A DNA stretch of 64,000 nucleotides from the NCBI RefSeq assembly GCF_002929295.1, contig NZ_PJIM01000001.1, positions 124,001 through 188,000 of the forward strand, written 5' to 3'. The stretch is from Arthrobacter sp. SX1312 (GTDB lineage Bacteria > Actinomycetota > Actinomycetes > Actinomycetales > Micrococcaceae). Positions 1 to 10,819 of the stretch are shown here, one piece after another. Each line of letters opens with the position of its first letter. Position 1 is the first letter of the stretch. Both the position numbers and the translations under genes were made by a program. The notes under the pieces are model-generated. The model did not search any database, was not told the DNA's origin, and worked only from the letters and a program-made list of their open reading frames with translations.

Positions 1-1
1 C

Positions 2-544
2 GACATCGTCTTCGCCGTCGACTCAATCCCCGCGATCTTCGCCGTCACCGACGAGGTGTTCCTCGTCTTCACCGCGAACGCGTTCGCGATCCTGGGCCTG
101 CGCGCCATGTACTTCCTGCTGGCCGACCTCATCCACCGCTTCGTGTACCTGAAGGTCGGGCTCGCCCTGGTCCTCGTCTGGGTGGGCATCAAGATGGCCC
201 TCAAGATCGACCTCTACTACATCCCCACGCCGATCTCCCTCGCAGTGATCACCACCATCCTCACCGCCGCCGTCGTCGCGAGCCTGGTCGCCACCCGCGG
301 CCAGGCACGGCGGGACCTGCCGGGACCCGCCGTCGCCCCCTTCCGCACCGCCGGCGAGGAGGAGATGGCCGCCCTCCAGCCGCTCCAGGGCGGGCGCCGC
401 GGCTCGACGGCGCGGGCTCGGGCCGGCCGGGACGGCGGGCCGGAGATGTCCACGGGCGACGACGCGCAACCGACGCCCGGCCCGGGGCCGGATCAGGGCG
501 AGCCCGCGGACGGCGGGACGAGCGGCATGGACCGCCGGTCATGA
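2..544 (+). CDS. TerC family integral membrane protein (5'-truncated by window edge)
   Basis: This is the C-terminal part of a TerC/Alx-type membrane protein, a family linked to metal-ion (manganese) export and tellurite resistance. The reading frame is open from base 2 and begins with [16 protein letters not shown], the acidic intramembrane signature of the family. Three hydrophobic segments follow (around [29 protein letters not shown] and [19 protein letters not shown]). The last 90 or so residues form a hydrophilic Arg/Gly/Pro-rich cytoplasmic tail that is not typical of the core family. The start codon lies outside the window. Confidence 0.9.
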   Translation, partial: DIVFAVDSIPAIFAVTDEVFLVFTANAFAILGLRAMYFLLADLIHRFVYLKVGLALVLVWVGIKMALKIDLYYIPTPISLAVITTILTAAVVASLVATRGQARRDLPGPAVAPFRTAGEEEMAALQPLQGGRRGSTARARAGRDGGPEMSTGDDAQPTPGPGPDQGEPADGGTSGMDRRS

Positions 545-702
545 CGCCGGAGCGGAGGGCTGCCGAGCGGGTGGGGGTCAGCGCGCCGCGCGGCCGCGCC
601 AGGGCCGGCAGCACCAGCGAACTCATGGCGCATCCTCCCCGCCTTCGTCCTGCGCCGCGGGCTCGCCCTGACCGTCCCGTCCGAGGACCCGGTCCCGGGT
701 GG

Positions 703-1122
703 CTACTCGTGGACGGGCTCTCCGGTCACGCGGTGGTCGGCGTGGTTCATGCCCTCGAGGATGAGGCGGGACAGATGTCCGTCCACGATGCTGTAGATGA
801 CGTTGCGCGCATCCTTCCGCGTGGAGACCAGCCCGGAGAGCCGGAGCTTGGCCAGGTGCTGGCTCACGGCCGTCCGGTTCGCGCCGGTGGCAGCAACGAG
901 GCTCCCGACGTCGGCGGGCCCGCCGGTGAGGATCCAGAGGATGTGCAGGCGGGTCGGATCCGACAGCATCCGGAAGGTCGCCGCGCCGGCCTCGAGGCGC
1001 TCGGCGTCCGGCTCCACCGGGTGGACGAGGCTCGGCCCGCCCTGCGGGCCGTCGTCCGGAGCGGCGGGCCCCCGGGGGTCGGCGGACTCCCCACCCAGAT
1101 GTCCGCCCGTCTGTCCGCCCAT
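703..1122 (-). CDS. ArsR-family winged-helix transcriptional regulator
   Basis: This 139-residue protein carries a helix-turn-helix of the ArsR/SmtB type. The core reads FRMLSDPTRLHILWILTGG, then a recognition helix in GANRTAVSQHLAKLRLSGLV, then the wing (TRKDARNVIYSIVDGH). No CxC or similar metal-binding cluster is visible, so the inducer is unknown. The ATG at 1122 was chosen because AAGGGA lies about 10 bases upstream. It follows the MFS gene by 47 bases on the same strand, so the pair probably forms a transporter-regulator unit in which the regulator controls its own efflux pump; that is inference. The N-terminal 35 residues are disordered (Gly/Asp/Pro). Confidence 0.85.
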   Translation of the reverse strand: MGGQTGGHLGGESADPRGPAAPDDGPQGGPSLVHPVEPDAERLEAGAATFRMLSDPTRLHILWILTGGPADVGSLVAATGANRTAVSQHLAKLRLSGLVSTRKDARNVIYSIVDGHLSRLILEGMNHADHRVTGEPVHE

Positions 1123-1169
1123 GCCGACCACGTCCCTTCCCTTCCCGGCGCCTGCGGTGGTGTCCTGAC

Positions 1170-2489
1170 CTACCGTCCGCCGCCCGCGGGCCGGGCCGTT
1201 CGCCCGTCCGGCGTCGTCGACGTCGGAGCGTGGCCGTCCCGGGCCCCCGACGTCGGAGCGTGGCCGTCCCGGGCCCCCGACGGCCACACCACGAAGGCGA
1301 CGACGGTGCCCGCGAGCGCGAGTGCCGCGAGGGTCAGGGCGGCCACGGCCTGGCCCGCGGCCGCGCCCACCCAACCGGCGACGGGGTAGGTGAGCATGAA
1401 GCAGGCATGGGACAGGGAGAACTGGGCGGTGAAGAGGTAGCTCCGGGTGCTGTCGGTGGCGGCGCGGCGCAGCAGCCGCGAGGAGGGGGTGCTGATCATG
1501 GAGGTGCCGATGCCGAGGACGGACCACAGGCCGAGCAGGATCGCCCACGAAGTGCCGGTGAGGGGCACCCGGCTCTGCTCGGTCAGGGCGAGGAAGGCCG
1601 CGGCCGGCAGTCCCGCCGTCAGGACCGCTGCGCCGATGAGCATGAAGGTCCGGTCGGGCGTGCGCTCCAGGACGCGCGGCGCGAGGAAGGCGACGAGCAT
1701 GGAGCCCGCACCGAAGGACGCCAGGGCGATCGCCACGTCGGTGTTCGATCCGCCGAAGAGGTCCCGCGCGTAGACGACCGTATTGACCAACACGAGGGCC
1801 GTGGCGGCCGCGACGACGAGGTCCAGGGCCAGCAGCCCGCGCAGGGGTGGCTCCCGCAGGAAGATCCGGCTGCCGAGGGTGGTGCGGTGCAGCAGGGAGC
1901 CCTGCTGCACCGCCGGCGGGATCGCCGGCAAGGCGGTCGCGAGGACCATGGCCGCGGACACCAGGAAGCCGAGCATGGTTCCCACGAACAGGGCGTGGAA
2001 CGTCATCACCGTCAGGAGGGCCGCAGCGAGCAGCGGGCTGACCAGGGACTCGAGATCGTAGGCGAGCCGGGACAGTGACAGCGCCTTCGTGTAGTCCTTC
2101 TCCTCGGGCAGCACCACCGGGATGAGGGCCTGGAACGCCGGGGTGAAGGTCGCCGACGCGGACTGCAGGACGAACACCAGAACGTAGACCTGCCAGACCT
2201 GGTCGATGAACGGCAGGCTCAGGGCGATCGCCGCGCGCACCAGATCCGCGCCCACGAGGACCGCCTTCCGGGGGAGGCGGTCGACGAGCGCCGCCATGAC
2301 GGGTGCCACGAAGACGTAGGCGACCATCTTGATCGTCAATGCCGTGCCCAGGACCGCGCCCGCCCGACCGGTCGCAAGATCGAAGGCCAACAGGCCGAGC
2401 GCCACGGTCAGCAGGCCCGTCCCCAGCAGGGCGACGACCTGGGCGGTGAAGAGATTCCGGTACGCGGGACGGCGTAGGACGGACAGCAT
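1170..2489 (-). CDS. MFS transporter
   Basis: A 439-residue major facilitator superfamily protein with about 12 hydrophobic segments. The conserved loop between helices 2 and 3 is present as ALVDRLPRKAVLVGADLVRA. The sequence resembles the drug or siderophore exporter group often paired with ArsR-type regulators. The substrate cannot be deduced. Start ATG at 2489 gives MLSVLRRPAYRNLFTAQ, a normal N-terminus for the group. The last 40 residues are a hydrophilic tail containing a duplicated 10-residue block encoded by an exact 30-bp tandem repeat. The ArsR-like gene follows 47 bases downstream. Confidence 0.9.
   Translation of the reverse strand: MLSVLRRPAYRNLFTAQVVALLGTGLLTVALGLLAFDLATGRAGAVLGTALTIKMVAYVFVAPVMAALVDRLPRKAVLVGADLVRAAIALSLPFIDQVWQVYVLVFVLQSASATFTPAFQALIPVVLPEEKDYTKALSLSRLAYDLESLVSPLLAAALLTVMTFHALFVGTMLGFLVSAAMVLATALPAIPPAVQQGSLLHRTTLGSRIFLREPPLRGLLALDLVVAAATALVLVNTVVYARDLFGGSNTDVAIALASFGAGSMLVAFLAPRVLERTPDRTFMLIGAAVLTAGLPAAAFLALTEQSRVPLTGTSWAILLGLWSVLGIGTSMISTPSSRLLRRAATDSTRSYLFTAQFSLSHACFMLTYPVAGWVGAAAGQAVAALTLAALALAGTVVAFVVWPSGARDGHAPTSGARDGHAPTSTTPDGRTARPAGGGR
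1221..1280. repeat. Perfect 30-bp tandem duplication inside the MFS gene tail
   Basis: Bases 1221-1250 and 1251-1280 are identical, each beginning CGTCGGAGCG and ending GGGCCCCCGA. The unit is a multiple of three, so the frame is kept and the transporter's C-terminal tail has two copies of SGARDGHAPT. It looks like a recent slippage or unequal-crossover event. Confidence 0.95.
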
Positions 2490-2582
2490 GGCGGAGGACC
2501 CGTCTCGAGCAGGAGTACGTTACCTCAGCATAAGTGCACCAGTACGCACGTGGTCACATGTCGTGCATGATCGTCGGTCCGT

Positions 2583-4202
2583 TCAGCCCGCCGGGGCGAG
2601 GTCCCGGCGGCGCATGAGACCCAGCGCCAGAACGCCGCCCGCCGCGACGGCCGCGACCAGCCACCACAGGCCCTCGACATCGACGCCGTCGCCCGTCACC
2701 GTGGGCGTGACGCCCATGGGTGACAGCTGGACCACCCAGTCCGGGAAGCCGAACAGGGGCCCGAACAGCCCGAGCATCATGCTGACCAGCACGAGCGCCC
2801 ACCCGAGCGGGATGGTCAGCCGCGGGGCGACGACGAAGATCACCGCCGTGACGACGAGGAACACCGAGGCCGCGGCGATCTGCCCCGCACCGGTGATGGC
2901 CACATCACCCAGCAGCGCCCAGTCGCCGTCGCGGGAGGCGAGGCCCGCCGCGGCGCCCGCCAGGGCCGCCCCGATCACCACCAGGATGCCGACGAAGGCG
3001 ATGACGAGGAAACTCGCGAGCCACCGGACGCGGTCCACCGGGGTGCTCAGCACCAGCTCCGCCGTGCCGCGCGTCTCCTCCTGGCGTGCCCTGCAGACCG
3101 TCTGTACGGCGCAGCACGCGGCGAGGATGCCCAGCATCGTGAAGAAGACGACGACCGTGCCCTGTTCAACGTCCGCGCCGCCGGCTATCGAGCGGATGAC
3201 CTGCTCGACGGCGGGGTTGTCCGTCCCGATGTCACGGATCACCGCGGCGAGGGTGGTTGCGAGGATCCCCGTGACCAGGCCCCCGACACCCCACCCGAGG
3301 ATCGAGGCCCGGGTCTGATGCGCGACGAGACCGAGCGGGGTCGACAGCGTCGCGGGGGCGCTGCGCCTGCCCCGCCGCTCGGGGACGAAGCTCCCGCCGA
3401 GGTCACGGACCGAATGCAGGGCGACCGCGACGCCGGCCAGCACCATCCCGAGTGCTGCACACCAGAGGATCGGCCACAGGTTGTCCTCGGCGAACGGCCG
3501 GGTCTGCTCTCCCCACCCGAACGGTGACAGCCAGGTCAGCCAGGAGCTCTCGATGCGCTGCAGATCGTTGCTCGGCGTGCCGAGGGCGTTGCCGACCCCG
3601 GCTGTCAGGAACGAGACCATCAGGACCCAGACGGCCAGGGAGTTCGCGCCCGACGACGTCCTCATGAGCTGGGCGGAGACGAGACCCACACCGAGGAAGG
3701 TCAGCCCCACGGCGCCGGCGCCCAGGCCGGACACGACCGAGCCCCGGACCCCGAGTCCGGCGGCGGTCAGTGCGACGGCACTGAGGGCCGCCAGCACGAC
3801 ATTGGCGAGGATGCCGTGGGTCAGCGTGGCACCGAGCGGCGCCCGGCGTCCGGCCCGGGTGGCTGCCACCAGTTCGGCGCGCCCGGTCTCCTCGTCGCCG
3901 CGTGTGTGCCGCACGGCGAGGAACGAGCTCATCAGGGCTGCGAGGAGCGCCAGGAACGGGAAGATCAGGAAGAGCATGAAGGCGCCCTCGCCGGCTCCCG
4001 ACGGCAGTCCACGGAAGAGCAGGATCACGGGATTGGCCATGACCACCGCCAGGATCGAGGCGCGAGCCTCCTCGGTGCCGTACGCCTGCGCGACACTCAC
4101 CTTCGTCAGGTAGGCCAGCAGGGCGGTGCCGGCCGTCCACAGCAGCAACTGCACCCCGTCGCGCCGCACTCGCTGGCCGAGGAGCGCCGGGAACGTCGTC
4201 AT
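2583..4202 (-). CDS. ABC transporter permease (exporter type, two fused membrane halves)
   Basis: A 539-residue polytopic membrane protein with about 12 hydrophobic segments arranged as two similar halves. Each half has an ABC-2 style loop of the form TRGDEETGRAELVAATRAGR (first half) and ARQEETRGTAELVLSTPVDR (second half). The duplicated ExxRGxAELVxxTP motif is typical of actinobacterial ABC-2 exporters (polyketide or tetronasin-type). The ATG at 4202 overlaps the stop codon of the ATPase gene by four bases (ATGA), which indicates translational coupling and fixes the start. Substrate unknown. Confidence 0.88.
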   Translation of the reverse strand: MTTFPALLGQRVRRDGVQLLLWTAGTALLAYLTKVSVAQAYGTEEARASILAVVMANPVILLFRGLPSGAGEGAFMLFLIFPFLALLAALMSSFLAVRHTRGDEETGRAELVAATRAGRRAPLGATLTHGILANVVLAALSAVALTAAGLGVRGSVVSGLGAGAVGLTFLGVGLVSAQLMRTSSGANSLAVWVLMVSFLTAGVGNALGTPSNDLQRIESSWLTWLSPFGWGEQTRPFAEDNLWPILWCAALGMVLAGVAVALHSVRDLGGSFVPERRGRRSAPATLSTPLGLVAHQTRASILGWGVGGLVTGILATTLAAVIRDIGTDNPAVEQVIRSIAGGADVEQGTVVVFFTMLGILAACCAVQTVCRARQEETRGTAELVLSTPVDRVRWLASFLVIAFVGILVVIGAALAGAAAGLASRDGDWALLGDVAITGAGQIAAASVFLVVTAVIFVVAPRLTIPLGWALVLVSMMLGLFGPLFGFPDWVVQLSPMGVTPTVTGDGVDVEGLWWLVAAVAAGGVLALGLMRRRDLAPAG

Positions 4203-5152
4203 CGGGCCGCTGTCCTGTGCCGCTCGCGAACGGTCCCGTCCTGACCGGTCGGGGCTATGTCGTCGCCGTAGTGCCGGAGGAACAGCTCCTCCAGGGAGGG
4301 TGGTTCGATGCGGAGCCCCTCGACCTGCAGTGCCGTGAGCGCCGGCAGCACCGAGGAGACGTGGTCGCTGTCGACGGTGAACCGGGCCCGTCCGTGCTCC
4401 AACCGCACATCGTGGGTGTCCGGGATGGACTCGAGCGGCGAGGCGTCCGCTGCCGCGAAGGAGACCTCGGTACGGGTGAGGTGGCGCAGGTCGGCGAGGG
4501 TGCCGGACTCCACGACCTTCCCGGCACGCACGATGCTCACGACGTCGCACAGCTGCTCGACCTCGGAGAGGACATGGCTCGAGAGCAGGACGGTGGCGCC
4601 GCCCTCCCGCACCCGGGTGATCTCGTGCTGGAACACCATCGCCATCAGGGGGTCCAGGCCGCTGGTCGGTTCGTCGAGGATGTAGAGCTCGGCGGGCACC
4701 GCGAAGGCCGCGATCAGCGCCAGCTTCTGGCGGTTGCCTTTGGAATAGGCCCGGCCCTTCTTGCGCGGGTCGAAGAGGAAGGCCGCCATCAGCCGCTCCC
4801 GCTCGAGGCGGTACCCGCGCTCGTGGCGTCGGACGCCGCGCAGGCGGGAGAGGAAGTCGATCGTCTCCCCGCCGGACAGGTTCGGCCAGACACTGACATC
4901 GCCGGGGACGGACGCGATCCGGCGGTGCAGGGAGGCGGCCTCACGCCAGGGGTCGGCGCCGAAGACCTCGACGGTGCCCGACGTCGCGCGGGCCAGGCCG
5001 AGCAGGACGCGGATCGTCGTGGACTTCCCGGCACCGTTGGGCCCGAGGAAACCGTGGATCCGGCCCTCTCCGACGTCAAGGTCCAGCCCGTCGAGTGCAT
5101 GCACCCGACCGTAGTACTTGGCGAGATCACGGGCCGAAAGGACGCTGGCCAT
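4199..5152 (-). CDS. ABC transporter ATP-binding protein
   Basis: A 317-residue ATPase partner for the downstream permease. The Walker A motif is GPNGAGKST near residue 35. The signature region reads YSKGNRQKLALIAAF in place of canonical LSGGQ, a form common in this exporter subfamily. Walker B is LYILDEPTSGLDP and the switch His lies in LLSSHVLSEVEQL. A C-terminal extension of about 100 residues after VRAGKVVESG is usual for drug or antibiotic exporters of this kind. The ATG at 5152 was chosen; an ATG at 5164 adds four residues and cannot be excluded. Confidence 0.9.
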   Translation of the reverse strand: MASVLSARDLAKYYGRVHALDGLDLDVGEGRIHGFLGPNGAGKSTTIRVLLGLARATSGTVEVFGADPWREAASLHRRIASVPGDVSVWPNLSGGETIDFLSRLRGVRRHERGYRLERERLMAAFLFDPRKKGRAYSKGNRQKLALIAAFAVPAELYILDEPTSGLDPLMAMVFQHEITRVREGGATVLLSSHVLSEVEQLCDVVSIVRAGKVVESGTLADLRHLTRTEVSFAAADASPLESIPDTHDVRLEHGRARFTVDSDHVSSVLPALTALQVEGLRIEPPSLEELFLRHYGDDIAPTGQDGTVRERHRTAAR

Positions 5153-5213
5153 GCAGGGGAGCATACGCCCGCTGCGAAACCTTGGGAACGGTCCTCGGGC
5201 CCGGTGGCCGGCC

Positions 5214-7811
5214 CTAGAGCAGCGTGCCCTGGGCGTCGTCGTCCGGGAGTGCGTCCCGTGCCGGATCGCCGGGCTGCGACGCCGCGGCCGTCGGTCCACC
5301 GACCTCCGGCACCGCCGGCCGCGTCGCCTCGATGAGACCCACCAGGTTCGGTCCGACGGCGTCGATCTGCTGGGTGAGGGGGACACCGGAACCGTCGCGC
5401 CGCCCGTGTTCGGTGGGCAGGGCGCGGGCCACGCCGTTGGCGGAGGCGGCACGCGCGGGGCCATGGCCCGCCCATGCCAGGGAGAGCGACTCCTCGCCTC
5501 GGAGGAAGCGGTGCGCGCGCACACCGGCGGTGGCACGGCCCTTGACGGGATACTCGGAGAACTCGGTGACCTTCGCCGAGCCCGCAGCCGTCCCGGGCAG
5601 CGCGTCGCCCGCCGCGGCCACCGTCACCACCACGCCCTGCCCGTCCCCGTGGGACACCGCCCCGAAGTGCAGGACGGCGTCGCCGGCCGCGAGCTTGATG
5701 CCGGCCACCCCGCCGGCCGTCCGGCCCTGCGGCCGCACGACCGAGGCCGGGAACCGAAGGAGCTGGGCCAGGCGGGTGATGAAGACGAGGTCGTCGGCAT
5801 CGGAGGCCGCAGCGATTCCCACCACTTTGTCCTTCGGCTTGAGCGAGATGATGCCCCAGTCGTCGCGGTTCAGCGGGTAGTCGGGCTGCACGCGCTTCAC
5901 CACGCCCTGCGCGGTGCCGAGGGCGACCACCGCCCCCAGTGGGGCGAGCCCCACGAGGCTCTCGCCGCGCTCCAGCGTGATGAACTCCGACGACGGCACT
6001 CCGCCCGCGAGGTTCGGCACGCCGGCCGTGGGCGGCAGGGCGGGCATGTCCATGACCTGGAGGCGGATCATCCGGCCGGCCGAGGTCACGGCACCCACCT
6101 CGCCGCGCGCCGTGGAGGCGAGGACGGACCGGAAGGCGTCGTGCTTGATCCGCTGCCCGTCCCCGAAGGGCTGCCGATCGGAGGTACGGGCGAGCTGGCC
6201 GGACGCCGAGAGGAGGACCCAGCAGGGATCGTCGGCGATCTCGAGCGGCATCAGCGCCTTCGCACCCCTGGCAGCGGGCGCCGGGAGGGTGGAGCCCTTC
6301 AGCGGGGCGGCCGCCTCGGACTCCAGCAGGACGGTGCGCCGGGGTGTGGCGAACTGGTCCGACAGCGCGGCGAGCTCGTCGGAGACCAGGGTGCGGAGCC
6401 GTTCCTCCGACCCGAGGACGGCGTCCAGCTCGGCGATCTCGAGGCGGAGCTGGTCCTGCTCCTTCTCGAGCTCGATGCGCGAGTACTTGGTGAGCTGGCG
6501 CAGCCGCAGCTCGAGGATGTGGTTCGCCTGGACCTCGGAGAGGTCGTAGATGGACATCAGGCGCTCCCGCGCGGCGGAGGTCTCGTCCGAGGAGCGGATG
6601 ATCTGGATGACCTCGTCGATGTCCACGATCGCGACGAGCAGGCCCTCCACGAGGTGCAGGCGGTCGCGCTTGCGCTGCAGCCGGTAGGAGGTGCGGCGGC
6701 GGACCACGAGGATCCGATGGGTGATGTAGACCTGCAGGAGCTCCAGCAGTCCGAGCGTGCGGGGCTGCCCGTCCACGAGGGCCACGTTGTTGATGCCGAA
6801 GGAGTCCTCCATCGGCGTGAAGCGGTACAGCTGCGCGAGGACCGCGTTCGGGTTGAAGCCGTTCTTCAGCTCGATCACGAGGCGCAGGCCGTGCTTGCGG
6901 TCCGTGAGGTCGACGATGTCGGAGATGCCCTGGAGCTTCTTCGCGGTGACGGCGTCCTTGATCTTCTCGATCACCTTCTCCGGCCCCACGGTGTAGGGGA
7001 GTTCGGTGACCACGAGGCCGGTCCGGCGGGCGGAGAGCTGCTCCACCTTCACCGTGGCGCGGGTCTTGAAGGAGCCGCGTCCCGTCGCGTAGGCGTCCCG
7101 CACGCCGTCGAGCCCCACGATCTTCCCGCCGCTCGGGAGGTCCGGTCCGGGCACGAAGCGCATGAGGTCCTCGAGCGAGGCCTCCGGGTGCGCGATGAGG
7201 TGGCGTGCTGCCGCGACGACCTCGCCGAGGTTGTGCGGCGGCATGTTCGTCGCCATGCCGACGGCGATGCCGCTGGCACCGTTGACCAGGAGGTTCGGGA
7301 AGGCGGCGGGGAGCACCTCCGGCTGGGTGAGCTGGTTGTCGTAGTTCGGGACGAAGTCGACGACGTCCTCGTCGAGGTGGTCGGTCAGCGTCAGGGCGGG
7401 GGCCGCCAGGCGCGCCTCCGTGTACCGGGCGGCCGCCGGGCCGTCGTCGAGCGAGCCGAAGTTGCCGTGCCCGTCGATCAGCGGCAGGCGGAGGGAGAAG
7501 TCCTGGGCCATGCGCACCATGGCGTCGTAGATGGCGCTGTCGCCGTGCGGGTGGAGCTTGCCCATCACCTCGCCCACCACGCGGGCGGACTTCACATGCC
7601 CGCGGTCCGGGCGCAGGCCCATGTCGGTCATCATGTAGAGGATGCGCCGCTGGACGGGCTTCAGGCCGTCGCGGGCGTCGGGGAGTGCACGCGAGTAGAT
7701 CACGGAGTACGCGTACTCCAGGAAGGAATCCTCCATCTCGGTCTCGACGTCGATGTCGATGATCTTCTCGGTGAAATTCTCCGGCGGTGCGGAGTTCTGG
7801 CGCCTGGCCAC
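5214..7811 (-). CDS. parC: DNA topoisomerase IV subunit A (type IIA topoisomerase)
   Basis: This 865-residue protein is the breakage-reunion subunit of a type IIA topoisomerase that decatenates daughter chromosomes. The catalytic tyrosine is Y130 in [10 protein letters not shown]. The quinolone-determining region [12 protein letters not shown] carries S92 and D96, the sensitive residues. The C-terminal part has beta-pinwheel repeats without a clear GyrA box, which argues for ParC rather than GyrA; a separate gyrA would be expected at the origin. The GTG at 7811 is the start because GAGGAA sits 7 bases before it. It faces the acyl-CoA synthetase gene across 120 bases. Confidence 0.88.
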   Translation of the reverse strand: MARRQNSAPPENFTEKIIDIDVETEMEDSFLEYAYSVIYSRALPDARDGLKPVQRRILYMMTDMGLRPDRGHVKSARVVGEVMGKLHPHGDSAIYDAMVRMAQDFSLRLPLIDGHGNFGSLDDGPAAARYTEARLAAPALTLTDHLDEDVVDFVPNYDNQLTQPEVLPAAFPNLLVNGASGIAVGMATNMPPHNLGEVVAAARHLIAHPEASLEDLMRFVPGPDLPSGGKIVGLDGVRDAYATGRGSFKTRATVKVEQLSARRTGLVVTELPYTVGPEKVIEKIKDAVTAKKLQGISDIVDLTDRKHGLRLVIELKNGFNPNAVLAQLYRFTPMEDSFGINNVALVDGQPRTLGLLELLQVYITHRILVVRRRTSYRLQRKRDRLHLVEGLLVAIVDIDEVIQIIRSSDETSAARERLMSIYDLSEVQANHILELRLRQLTKYSRIELEKEQDQLRLEIAELDAVLGSEERLRTLVSDELAALSDQFATPRRTVLLESEAAAPLKGSTLPAPAARGAKALMPLEIADDPCWVLLSASGQLARTSDRQPFGDGQRIKHDAFRSVLASTARGEVGAVTSAGRMIRLQVMDMPALPPTAGVPNLAGGVPSSEFITLERGESLVGLAPLGAVVALGTAQGVVKRVQPDYPLNRDDWGIISLKPKDKVVGIAAASDADDLVFITRLAQLLRFPASVVRPQGRTAGGVAGIKLAAGDAVLHFGAVSHGDGQGVVVTVAAAGDALPGTAAGSAKVTEFSEYPVKGRATAGVRAHRFLRGEESLSLAWAGHGPARAASANGVARALPTEHGRRDGSGVPLTQQIDAVGPNLVGLIEATRPAVPEVGGPTAAASQPGDPARDALPDDDAQGTLL

Positions 7812-7919
7812 GTGGCGGTTCCTCAACAACTCAGGGGTACGGTTCGGGGTGGTCGAGTGGCATCCGCGACCCGGGGACGGTTCCGACCGCGGTCCCGGCC
7901 CGGCCCGGGGGATGCCGAC

Positions 7920-7925
7920 TACCCT
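7920..7925 (+). promoter_or_regulatory. Probable -10 box of a leaderless transcript (GNAT/acyl-CoA synthetase gene)
   Basis: TACCCT fits TAnnnT and ends 6 bases before the ATG at 7932. That spacing places transcription start on or near the A of the start codon. No ribosome-binding site is visible, which supports leaderless translation. No convincing -35 element is seen. Confidence 0.45.
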
Positions 7926-7931
7926 GAGTCT

Positions 7932-10754
7932 ATGGTGGCAGACGGACAATACCCCGAATACTGGGAAGCTGATGTCGTCCTGCGCGACGGCGGGACGGCC
8001 CATCTGAGGCCCATCTCACCCTCCGACGCCGACGCCGTCCAGGCGTTCCACGTCCGCCAGTCGCAGAACTCCATCTACCTGCGGTTCTTCACCTACAAGG
8101 CCAGGCTCAGCGCCAAGGAGCTCCGGCGCTTCACCGAGGTGGACCACCGGGACCGCGTCGCGTTCGTCATCACGCGGGGCGGGGACATCATCGGGATCGG
8201 CCGCTACGACCGGCTCGACGACCCGCTCGAGGCCGAGGTGGCGTTCAACGTCTCCGACCACCACCAGGGGCGCGGCGTCGGCTCCATCCTGCTCGAGCAC
8301 CTCGCCGCCGCCGCCCGCGAGAACGGCATCGGGCGGTTCTCCGCGGAGGTCCTGCCCGAGAACCGGAAGATGATTACGGTCTTCGCCGAGGCCGGCTACG
8401 AGGTGGAGCGGCACTTCGACGACGGCGTCGTGATGCTCAGCTTCGACATCGACCCTACCCGGAAGTCCCAGGCGGTGATGGAGGCCCGTGAGCACCGCGC
8501 GGAGGCGAGGAGCATGGCGGAACTCCTGACGCCGTCGTCCGTGGCCGTGATCGGTGCCAGCCGCGAGTGGGGGACCGTGGGCTACGCGCTGCTCGACCAC
8601 CTGGTGGACGGCGGTTTCACCGGGCGCGTGTACGCCGTCAACCCCGAGGCCTTCGAGCTGCACGGCATGGTCTCCCACGCCTCGCTCGCCGAGGTCCCGG
8701 AACCCGTGGACCTCGCGGTCGTCGCCGTACCGCAGGACCAGGTCGAGGCCGTCGTCGACGAGTGCGGGCGTGCCGGGGTCAAGGGCCTGCTCGTCGCCAC
8801 CGCCGGCTACGGGGAGGACGACGGCGACGGCCTGGCGCGGCAGCGCGCCCTCGTGCACAAGGCCAGGGCGCAGGGCATGCGCGTGGTCGGGCCGGCGTCG
8901 CTGGGCCTCGTGAACACGGATCCCGCGATCCGGCTCAATGCCTCGATGGCGCCCGGGCTGCCGATGCGCGGGGCGCTGTCCCTCTTCAGCCAGTCCGCAG
9001 GCCTCGGCGTGCTCCTCTACGCCAGCGCGTACCGGCGCGGGCTCGGCGTCTCCTCGGTGATCTCCGCCGGGAACCGCGCCGACGTCTCGGGCAACGACGC
9101 CATGCAGTTCTGGGAGGACGACCCGACCACCCGCGCCGTCGGCCTGTACTTCGAATCGATCGGCAACCCGAGGAAGTTCTCGCGGATCGCCCGCCGCCTG
9201 GCCCGGACCAAACCCGTGATCGTCGCGAAGAGCGACGTCACGGGCCTGCAGCTCCCCCCGGGCCACGCCGTCCGCACCAGCCAGGCGCCCCCCGGCGCCC
9301 TCGACTCCATGCTCCGGCAGTCCGGGGTGATGCGCGTCGAGACGACGGAGCAGCTCATGGACATCGCCCAGATCGTCGCGAGCCAGCCCCTGCCGCAGGG
9401 CCCGGGCGTGGCGGTGTTCAGCAACTCGTCCGCCCTCGGCAAGGTGGTGGCCGACGGCGTCGTGTCGCAGGGCATGACCGTCGCGCGGCTGGAGACCGGG
9501 CTGCTGCTCGACACGGGGCAGTCGGTCGCCCTGCCCGCCCTCACCGCGGCCGTGGCGGATGCACTGCGCGACGACGCCGTGCACACGGCGATCGTCACCA
9601 CGCTGCCCGCCCGCGGGCTCACCGCCGAGGCCGTGGCCGCGTGCCTGCAGCGGTGCGCCGAGGCCGCGGGCAAGCCCGTCATCGCGTCCTTCACGGGCAT
9701 CCTCGATGCCGGGGTCCAGCTCGACGGGCTGGTGGCCGCGCCGTCGTCCGGCGACGCGCCCGCACCCCCCGCTGCCCCCGCCGCAGCCGATGCATCCGCG
9801 GCGCCTCCCGACCCCGGTCCCGTCCGGGCGCCCGCCGCGCCGGCCCCCGCCGGGCAGGCCACCACCGACACCGGGCGCGCGCTGCCCCTGCAGCGCGGAC
9901 TGCCCTGCTTCCCCAGTCCGGGAGCGGCCCTGGCCGCGCTCGGCGCCGTGGTCCGGTACGCGCACTGGCGCTCCCGCGACCACGGGGAGTTCGTGGATCC
10001 CGACGGCGTCGACGTCGACGCCGCGACGCGGGTCCTGGCGGGCGTGCGGGCCAGGGTGGCCGACGTCGAACTCACGAGGCTCACCGCCGGGGAGAGCGCC
10101 GCGCTGATGGGCTGTTACGGCATGCACCTCCAGCCGTCCGCCCGCTTCTCCTCCGCCGACGAAGCGGTCGAGGCTGCCGGACGCCTCGGCTGGCCGGTGG
10201 CGCTGAAGACCATGGACGAGAACCTGCGCCACCGCCTCGACCTCGGCGGCGTCCGGCTGAACATCGACGACGCCGAGTCGCTGCGCAGGAACATCACCCT
10301 GATGGAGAAGGTGCTCGCCCCGTTCGGCAGCTTCGGCATGGAGGTGCAGTCCATGGCTCCCTCCGGTCAGGCGTGCAGCCTCCGCGCCATCGAGGATCCG
10401 CTCATGGGCCCGGTGATCTCCTTCGGTCTGGCGGGCGACGCCGTCAACCTGCTCGACGACTGGGCCCACGCCGTCCCGCCCCTCAGTACCGGCGACATCG
10501 CGGACCTGGTGCGCGCCCCGCGGGCGTCCCGCAAGCTCTTCGGCTACCAGGGCCTGCCTCCCGCCGATGTCGCGGCCATCGAGGACCTCGTGGCGCGCGT
10601 GGCACTGCTGAAGGACAACCACCCGGAGATCGCCCGGCTCGAGTTCAACCCCGTGCTCGTCGCCGCGTCCGGCCTCTCGGTGCTCAGTGCCGCGATCGAC
10701 GTCGGCAATCCGCAGCGCCGCACCGACAGCGCACGGCGTGCGATGCGCGACTGA
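7932..10754 (+). CDS. GNAT acetyltransferase / NDP-forming acyl-CoA synthetase fusion protein
   Basis: A 940-residue multidomain protein. Residues 10-180 are a GNAT domain with the acetyl-CoA loop in [18 protein letters not shown]. Next is a CoA-binding Rossmann domain ([19 protein letters not shown]), then succinyl-CoA-ligase-like domains with [13 protein letters not shown]. An Ala/Pro-rich linker at about residues 602-651 leads to an ATP-grasp domain ([21 protein letters not shown]) ending in [10 protein letters not shown]. The architecture matches actinobacterial Pat-type protein lysine acetyltransferases fused to ADP-forming acyl-CoA synthetase; the acyl substrate is unknown. The gene is divergent from parC. 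Confidence 0.88.
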   Translation: MVADGQYPEYWEADVVLRDGGTAHLRPISPSDADAVQAFHVRQSQNSIYLRFFTYKARLSAKELRRFTEVDHRDRVAFVITRGGDIIGIGRYDRLDDPLEAEVAFNVSDHHQGRGVGSILLEHLAAAARENGIGRFSAEVLPENRKMITVFAEAGYEVERHFDDGVVMLSFDIDPTRKSQAVMEAREHRAEARSMAELLTPSSVAVIGASREWGTVGYALLDHLVDGGFTGRVYAVNPEAFELHGMVSHASLAEVPEPVDLAVVAVPQDQVEAVVDECGRAGVKGLLVATAGYGEDDGDGLARQRALVHKARAQGMRVVGPASLGLVNTDPAIRLNASMAPGLPMRGALSLFSQSAGLGVLLYASAYRRGLGVSSVISAGNRADVSGNDAMQFWEDDPTTRAVGLYFESIGNPRKFSRIARRLARTKPVIVAKSDVTGLQLPPGHAVRTSQAPPGALDSMLRQSGVMRVETTEQLMDIAQIVASQPLPQGPGVAVFSNSSALGKVVADGVVSQGMTVARLETGLLLDTGQSVALPALTAAVADALRDDAVHTAIVTTLPARGLTAEAVAACLQRCAEAAGKPVIASFTGILDAGVQLDGLVAAPSSGDAPAPPAAPAAADASAAPPDPGPVRAPAAPAPAGQATTDTGRALPLQRGLPCFPSPGAALAALGAVVRYAHWRSRDHGEFVDPDGVDVDAATRVLAGVRARVADVELTRLTAGESAALMGCYGMHLQPSARFSSADEAVEAAGRLGWPVALKTMDENLRHRLDLGGVRLNIDDAESLRRNITLMEKVLAPFGSFGMEVQSMAPSGQACSLRAIEDPLMGPVISFGLAGDAVNLLDDWAHAVPPLSTGDIADLVRAPRASRKLFGYQGLPPADVAAIEDLVARVALLKDNHPEIARLEFNPVLVAASGLSVLSAAIDVGNPQRRTDSARRAMRD

Positions 10755-10819
10755 CGGCGCCCGTGCCGCGTGCGCGGGTTGGTTAGGCAGGAAGCGGGCC
10801 GGTGGGGGAAACTGGGGAT

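Noticed and set aside
5118-7931. Long plus-strand open frame opposite parC
   Set aside because: It is antisense of the parC gene; the real gene begins at ATG 7932, and the upstream part has the Arg/Gly/Val composition of a shadow frame.
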